This document shows, in pieces, positions 58,901 through 64,000 of a DNA stretch of 64,000 nucleotides. A program made the translations under genes and the position numbers. Origin of the DNA: Sphaerolaimus hirsutus. Taxonomy: Eukaryota; Nematoda; Chromadorea; Monhysterida; Sphaerolaimidae. The stretch is taken from the NCBI GenBank assembly GCA_964036195.1, contig OZ038451.1:6204529-6268528 (forward strand). Direction: 5' to 3'. Numbering within the stretch: the first letter of the stretch is position 1; each line of letters begins with the position of its first letter. The notes under the pieces are model-generated. The model was given only the letters and a program-made list of their open reading frames with translations. It made no database searches and had not been told where the DNA came from.

Positions 58901-59070
58901 AAACCCCGCAGCACGCATCCTACTGCATGGGCGCGCCGGGCGTCAAGCACTGCGTGCTGGACTCGACCAGCTTCGTGCCCAGCTGGCTGGCGGACAGGAC
59001 GGACGGGTTGGCCTGCTGCACCCAGGGCACCATTTACTATTTGCTGGGGAAGGGGGGCGAGGGTGTGAGG
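55741..59070 (+). CDS. Cys-rich secreted protein, two exons seen (partial)
   Basis: Exon 55741-55956 begins MWPAAAATLLLLAANMGTTG, a signal peptide with likely cleavage near TGA/RH, then RCWRYPNAVPCFEHKDCEKP and CRKMFSNR, with a GTGAGT donor at phase 0. The second exon, from 58912 after CCCCGCAG, continues in phase: HASYCMGAPGVKHCVLDSTS, FVPSWLADRTDGLACCTQGT. The eight or more cysteines with paired spacing suggest a disulfide-bonded extracellular protein. I do not recognise the family. The end of exon 2 is uncertain (GTGTGAGG or GTGAGAG donor). Further exons would lie right of 59070, where I found none before TRAP1's 3' end on the other strand. Confidence 0.5.
56994..57224. mobile_element. Small palindromic element (CCCACACACACTAGTTGACA)
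   Basis: Left GGGCCCACACACACTAGTTG, right complement ending CCAGTGTGTGGGGGTCC. TCAACTNAGTGTCAA motifs inside. Confidence 0.7.
57985..58546 (+). rRNA. Degenerate 28S (LSU) rRNA fragment
   Basis: Collinear with the middle of eukaryotic LSU rRNA: ATCTTGGTGGTATTAGCAAA, TATTCAAGTGAGAACCTTGA, TTCCATGTGAACAGCAGTTG, CAGTGGCGAAAGGGAATTGC, TTTTCTTTTCTGTTTGACAG, GGCCCTTGAAAATCCAAGGG, CATGCCAGCTTGTACTGATA, GCAGGTCTCCAAGGTGAACA and AATGTAGGTAAGGGAAGTCA. It stops at GCAAAATAGAA where rRNA would continue. Substitutions and shortened helices, and no flanking rDNA, make it a dispersed pseudogene fragment. Apparent open frames here on either strand are not genes. Confidence 0.85.
58912..59070 (+). CDS. Cys-rich secreted protein exon 2
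   Basis: Acceptor CCCCGCAG, phase 0. CMGAPGVKHCVLDSTSFVPS and LACCTQGTIYYLLG. High GC; 3' boundary approximate. Confidence 0.55.
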
Positions 59071-59182
59071 GTGAGAGTGTGATAGTTGGGGTTGGAAAAA
59101 TGTGATTTTGAGAAAAATGTGATTGAATGTGATCTGAGAAAATATCTGAAAAATAAATATAATCATCTCTGGATAAATATAA

Positions 59183-59397
59183 ATACCGTATTACCTAGAA
59201 ATACCCCCATGGGGTTTATTATCTCGCCAGCTAAATTTGAGGGGGGGGGGTATTCGAGGGTTTTTTATTCTTTCGTCAAAATTTTATAAATCGTAGTAAA
59301 TGGTAGGCAATTACGTACAAAAAAAAACAGGTAATAAATGTGTCCAAACAGGATATATACTTGGACATAAAAACATAGATAGCTAACAAACTAGTCT
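59183..59397. mobile_element. TACCGTA element, family A, truncated
   Basis: TACCGTATTACCTAGAAATA plus interior CAGGTAATAAATGTGTCCAA; ends without the complementary terminus. Confidence 0.7.
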
Positions 59398-60063
59398 TTG
59401 ATATTTTCTGATATTGTTCTCAAAAACAAAATATAATTGATGAATCTCTCTGGAAAATCCTGGCAAAAATGTAACAAAATGAATTTTTCATTGATTTCAA
59501 TAAATTCGAATTTATTCACATTCAAAATCTCCCAGAGATTTTCGATACGTAGTGCGCGATGTGGGATAGGGGCTAGGTTCAGCTGAAAGAATGGTAAATC
59601 GGCTTTATCCATTTTTGACGTGCTTCCATATCGTTATTCGCCTTACATTTTTTTGTACATTTGCTTGTTTAAAAATTTTTTTATACTTTGTGAAAATCAA
59701 ATTTACATTTTTATTGCTCATATCGCATTTTCTGTGGGTGATCCGGATCTGGGAAATCTGATATTATGACTATAATGACTACAAAATTTTGACTACATAT
59801 TTACATATTTATCATTTTTTAAATATAAATAGCAAATAGCTCGAAATAAAAAGAATCACTGCATATGTCTGTACCTGGGCAACTGATAAAAATGATATCT
59901 AGGTATTCTATTCTGTTCGACTATATGATGCGATAACAAAATGAATTGGGAAAACAAATCTATCAACCATAAAACAATGCAACAAAAGTTCGCGACAAAA
60001 AACAAATCTCAATCTCTAAAATCCCTACAAAATAAAATTCCTCCCTAAACCCATTTAGGGTAC

Positions 60064-60195
60064 TCATTTGGGTATAATAATACCCGAATCGGTACTTGTG
60101 TGCTCCATAAGTTTCGTCAGCAAATCGTTCAAATGTCCCACAGACTTGCGAGAGTCAATTATTAGCCCCGCTTGGATCATGGCGTTCGTCCACAG
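60064..60195 (-). CDS. TRAP1: TRAP1 terminal exon
   Basis: [20 protein letters not shown] and [14 protein letters not shown] to stop TGA, acceptor TTCCAG. Confidence 0.9.
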   Translation of the reverse strand: MWTNAMIQAGLIIDSRKSVGHLNDLLTKLMEHTSTDSGIIIPK

Positions 60196-63100
60196 CTGGA
60201 ATTTTGAAACATTTGCTTTCACCGAAAAGTTCCATTTTTTGGGACTTGAAGGTATTTTAAAGCATAGTTGTTAAAACGTATTTTTAGAGGACAGAAAATG
60301 TCAATTTGCCAAACAGATAGTGACAAACATAAGACATTTTCATAACAAATACTTATCAATAGAGAAAACACATCTTTGATCCACACCATAGTAAACATTG
60401 AAAAAAATACTGACTTTTTCTGTGACAAGATTTACTTTTACGTTTTCTGTAAGAAAAATTCCCGTTTTTACGTTTTCCGCTGAAAAAATATCATTTTTAC
60501 GTTTTCCCTGGGAAAAAGTATTTTACTCACGTTTTACGCAGTGTAAAAGTATTACAAAAATACTTTACGTGTTCTGTTCTCGCGGGTGAGTAAAAGAAAA
60601 ATATTTCACGCTTACGTTTATTTTTAAAAAAGTTCAGAAGTTTTAAAAACTCTTTTAAAGGTTTTTTAACCTGAGTAACGAGCATTTCGGCGAGGTCCGG
60701 TTCCGTTCGACGCATTCTGTTCAGTCGGCGGATGAGCGAGTGTCTAAAAAAGCAAAAAATTGTCAAAGTTATTTCGTTTGAGTGACAAACGTGTATTACG
60801 TTATCATTTTTCAATGAGAGTTATGTGAAAAATTGTGCAGAAACGTTTAATTGAGAACGTTAAATCAATGCGATGCGAAAAACAGTTTTTCGTGTTTATG
60901 GCAGATTCCATTGAAAAGTACGCAGTCAATAGAATGTTTAACCGTCATTTAAAATACACAATTTTCACAGAGAACACCCCCATCAAGGGGGGTGCTTGTT
61001 AGGGTTCAAACGGGATCCCGATCCCGAATCACGATAATTTTCGGGATTTTGTGGCCCCGATCCCGATCCCGAAATCTCAAAAAGCCAATCCCGATCTCGA
61101 TTCCGAAAAAGTCAATCCCGTTTGAACCCTTGTGCTTGCCCACGCATGAATTCTACCATTTATAATGCGATAAAAAACCCACCCAGGATTAATTTCCAAA
61201 CACGGCCTCATGAGCATAATTTTCGCATCCTCATTGACCTTCCTCGCAAAATCCGGGTGCCTGGAAAAAGTCCTCAAAACCGACTCGTGTTCAGCCGTTG
61301 TAACCAGACAAGGCTGTTCGATGCGCTGGCGCGATAGCTGCGTGGGGATGGGGGTTGGACTGGGGGCAGTTCCGCACCGTGTGAAGTGTCATGTCAAGTG
61401 TCATGTCAAGTCAAGTGACTTAAGTGTCATGTCAAGTGTCAAGTGACAGGTAAAGTGTCAATTGCAGGAAAATACGTTTATTAGTTACTTAAGTTTTGAC
61501 ATTTTGCATTTGATATTTTACAGATTTGTATGACACTTGACATGATCTTTGACACTTGACAGGGTGCTGGAATACCCCCTGGTGGCAATTCCAAGTTGCC
61601 AAGGAAAGTGGCAAGTCATATGGTTAAGTGGTAGTAAAAAAAGTTACGAATAATTTCAGTAACAAATATCCTTGACTTATCACATTTGGGATACGGTAGA
61701 CTTCTGTTTAAAGTGCGCACTCCGGAAACTAAATACCATAAAGGTACCAAGCCACAAAAATCGCGACGATGAATTTACATAAATCAATTCAATTACTTGT
61801 ATTTATAGGGTTCGCACAGGGCCTTTACCATTTTGGAGGGCATTTAACACTTTGCATGACATTTTACACTTTACACGGCATTTTACAGGGTCTGGGATTG
61901 ACATCTGGGTAACATCTGATGGCAAAAAATTGCAATCATTATTATAGTTAACTCTCAAACCAACCCGTACGCGATCGACCCTCTTGGGTCCGAGCATTTT
62001 CTCCGCCCACTTCACCAGCTCCTTGTACTCGGTTTCTTCTGAAAAAAATCGCAAAAAATAGTTTAAAATGCAAAAACGTCAAAAAAACGTGTGCAAAAAT
62101 CGAACCCTGAGTCGTAGTAGTGGTAGTCTGCGCTTTGAACCAATTTTCAGCGGACACGATCGGCTTGTCGGAAAAGTTCTTCAAATGGAACAGTGTCATT
62201 TCGTCCTCTTGCTCTGTGACGAAAAGCACCTCCATATTTGTGGGACGAAAAGCCTCGTAAAACGGCGAGTGTTGTGCCGCTTCACGGCTGCGAGAACAAA
62301 AATTGCTGTCGCATTTTTTAAGTTGGGTTCGAAGCGTGTCTGGGGACAGATTTAATTGGCACTGCACACTGCACACTACCAGTGGACCAAAAATTTTGTA
62401 AACTAAATTTTAACTAAAAACTAAATCAATTTTGAATTTGAACTTTGAATTAATAAACTTTGATTTACTGGAATCAGAGGTGTTGGTCAACTACAGTTGA
62501 CGGATAGTAAAATAACTCATTCCAGTTAACTCAAATACGTTCAAGCCTGATTTATGAGTTTACCAAATTTGTAAAATTCCAGCAGTAAGCCAGTGTGTGC
62601 ATCGACATCACAATGCAAGTCACGCGCGAATCGCGCGCGCCTTCCAATTGGAATCCGGCCCCGGGCCGCCATCGAACAGAAATGCGCACCTGAACAAACC
62701 TGGGCACGTTCAAGTAGTAAATGGACTCTTGGCTGGCCTGCATCCGCTGCACGTACTCGTTGAGGCTGACCTTGACCCCCGGCCGGCTGTTGGACGACTC
62801 GAACAGCAGCAAGCGGCCGATGTCTTCCTGGGGGGGTGAATAGGGGTGACTGGGGGGTGACTAGGGGGGGGGCAGACGTTGGGGTGACTTGAGGGGGGCG
62901 GGGTATCGGTTCCAAAACTTTTGCGGGTATCGGGTTTCGGTTCGGGTATTGAGGTCGGTTATCGTGTCGGGTTTCCAGGACCAAATTCTTCAAAGTGATA
63001 AGTGAAGCGGAGGGGCGGAAAATATTTGAAAACCGATAATTTGCATTGTCGAGAAAAGCAACAGATACAGATAGATATTCAATCAGTTTTAATGATTTTG

Positions 63101-63935
63101 ATGTTGAAAATGGGAAAGCATTTATTCTAATAGTGCGTGAAAATCGGGTACCCACCGAATAACTAGTTCAAAAGTCAGATGTATTGAAAACCCGCTGTAT
63201 TTTCATTTGTCGGTTTCCCAAACTTCGAGAGAAAACAAACGTTATTTGAGGATTCCACTTGACTCATGATTCCTTCCTTCAGGTAAAAGCCATATGTATC
63301 GAAAAATTCCTGGTACTTTTTTCGGTCCTTTGTCATTTCATCTTCCAAAAATCTGATTATCTTGTTTGTGAGCACTTGCTGCAGCTTGCTGTGATGTGAA
63401 AAATGTATTTGATAACGAATTTATAAGCCGTATTTTTTATTTTAAAAATGCATTAATGCTTTTAGACAACTAAAGCCGTATTTATAACCCCCGCATATTC
63501 CGACTAATGATGATTGAAAAAAATTATCAATTTCCATCCGATTTTGCTATCGAAAAGTCAACAAATATTGTTATGTGGTTTTTGACAGAAACAAAAACCC
63601 GTCAATCATTGCATTGGGAATGGAAATATTGACAGATTAGATAAGCATTGGATGAATAATTGATTGGATTTTACATGATAGTTGACAAATCTTTGACATT
63701 TTACGTCATACATGGCATTTTACCGGGTGCAGGACTCCCCAGAGCAATACACACGCATAAACTCCACGGCAGCCAGTCCTAAAAATCACTTAACCCCCCC
63801 CCCCCAAACCCACTCCAAAACGAGTCCTTTCTGCAACAACTCCCTGCTCAAATTCAAGGGAATATCTTCTGAATCCACTACCCCAGCCAAAAACCTCAGC
63901 CATCGAGGCAGCACCCCCTTCGCGTGCGATTGAAT
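60064..63935 (-). CDS. TRAP1: TRAP1, mitochondrial HSP90 paralogue, C-terminal part (8 exons)
   Basis: Eight exons join in phase to 341 residues plus stop. They cover the HSP90 middle domain from [19 protein letters not shown] and [11 protein letters not shown], through [63 protein letters not shown] and [15 protein letters not shown], to the C-terminal dimerisation region with [14 protein letters not shown] and [11 protein letters not shown]. The absence of a C-terminal MEEVD/KDEL tail, plus the QHSPFYEAF and INPxHxLIxxLN patterns, place it with TRAP1 and not cytosolic or ER HSP90. It is an ATP-dependent chaperone of the mitochondrial matrix. The N-terminal ATPase domain lies beyond the right edge. 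Stop TGA at 60066-60064. Confidence 0.93.
60671..60743 (-). CDS. TRAP1: TRAP1 exon
   Basis: [20 protein letters not shown] then LVTQ, acceptor TTTTTAG, donor GTTAAA. Confidence 0.9.
61183..61337 (-). CDS. TRAP1: TRAP1 exon
   Basis: Acceptor [47 protein letters not shown], donor GTGGGT. Confidence 0.9.
61363..61578 (-). mobile_element. Introner-family element inside a TRAP1 intron
   Basis: 216 bp with CTG (plus) at 61360-61362 and 61579-61581. The minus 5' end is GGGGTATTCC, without GT. It lies 22 bp upstream of the exon, so it is intronic cargo and does not make the intron. Confidence 0.7.
61810..61905 (-). mobile_element. Truncated introner-family element
   Basis: ATGTCAATCCCAGACCCTG end after CAG, other end lost. 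In the same TRAP1 intron as 61363-61578. Confidence 0.55.
61953..62038 (-). CDS. TRAP1: TRAP1 exon
   Basis: [20 protein letters not shown] then VDRVRVGLR, donor GTTAAC. Confidence 0.85.
62106..62287 (-). CDS. TRAP1: TRAP1 exon
   Basis: [56 protein letters not shown]. The Thr run is a local insertion relative to the family. Confidence 0.9.
62700..62827 (-). CDS. TRAP1: TRAP1 exon
   Basis: [20 protein letters not shown] and [16 protein letters not shown]-rich. Donor CAG/GTTTGT. Confidence 0.9.
62840..63180. other. TRAP1 intron with GGTTCGGGTAT-type simple sequence
   Basis: GGTATCGGGTTTCGGTTCGG resembles the simple sequence at 7.5-7.8 kb. No exon. Confidence 0.45.
63241..63388 (-). CDS. TRAP1: TRAP1 exon
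   Basis: Acceptor [47 protein letters not shown], ending SSNN at GTTTGT. Confidence 0.9.
63814..63935 (-). CDS. TRAP1: TRAP1 exon (middle domain, SRELLQ)
   Basis: Starts at CAG of an introner. [20 protein letters not shown] and [13 protein letters not shown]; donor GTGGGT, phase 2. Confidence 0.9.
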
Positions 63936-63938
63936 CTG

Positions 63939-64000
63939 GGTGCACTCTCAAACCCTGTAAAATGCCCTGTAAAATGTCAAATGTCATGCAAAGTGTCAAA
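63939..64000 (-). mobile_element. Introner element, acceptor end, cut by window edge
   Basis: Minus strand ends GGGTTTGAGAGTGCACC then CAG (63936-63938), exactly at the start of a TRAP1 exon. The donor end lies outside the window. Confidence 0.8.

Overview
This is a repeat-rich nuclear window from an animal, very probably an invertebrate. Three genes with GT-AG spliced exons can be rebuilt by matching reading phase and protein family, all on the minus strand: the 5' part of a Patched-related sterol-sensing-domain membrane protein (9052 down to 1323, continuing off the left edge), a complete DUF229-family (alkaline-phosphatase/sulfatase-like fold) secretory-pathway gene (45152 to 35865, 12 exons), and the C-terminal 341 residues of the mitochondrial HSP90 TRAP1 (63935 to 60064, 8 exons, continuing off the right edge). 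Weaker plus-strand evidence supports a Cys-rich secreted protein (55741 to about 59070) and a short 3' terminal exon (53662-53814). A degenerate 28S rRNA fragment lies at about 57985-58546. The species cannot be named from this sequence.

Exons are GC-rich islands in AT-rich sequence packed with palindromic non-autonomous DNA transposons. The largest group has TACCGTA ends, a TA target duplication and long C or G runs (subfamilies A to E below). There are also hAT-like elements (TAGTGATGGAAAA ends), a GTCGACAAGTCC family, several unique palindromes, and a 2.6-kb satellite/minisatellite field at 17983-21120.

Two systems stand out. First, a family of small inverted-repeat elements (ends GTGCCACTCCCAGACCCTG, 3-bp CAG/CTG duplications) forms whole introns: exon sequence stops at the first base of the element and resumes after the duplicated CAG, so the element gives the GT donor and the target duplication gives the AG acceptor. 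These are introners, seen in the Patched-like, DUF229 and TRAP1 genes. Where the target reads CTG the predicted intron would be GT-TG. The same family also sits inside a transposon outside any recognised gene, so it behaves as an ordinary mobile element. Second, 23077-33152 is a single 10.1-kb insertion with multi-kilobase inverted arms and a perfect 9-bp duplication (aaaacaatg). A 443-bp relative at 45309-45751 has its own near-perfect 9-bp duplication. Comparing the two arms exposes younger insertions with clean empty sites.

Layout: 1-9.1 kb Patched-like gene with element-filled introns; 9.1-17.9 kb nested palindromic elements; 18-21.1 kb satellites; 21.4-22.9 kb tandem duplication; 23.1-33.2 kb giant inverted-repeat element; 34.1-35.8 kb palindrome; 35.9-45.2 kb DUF229 gene; 45.3-53.4 kb element-dense intergenic DNA; 53.4-59.1 kb weak plus-strand genes and 28S fragment; 60.1-64 kb TRAP1.
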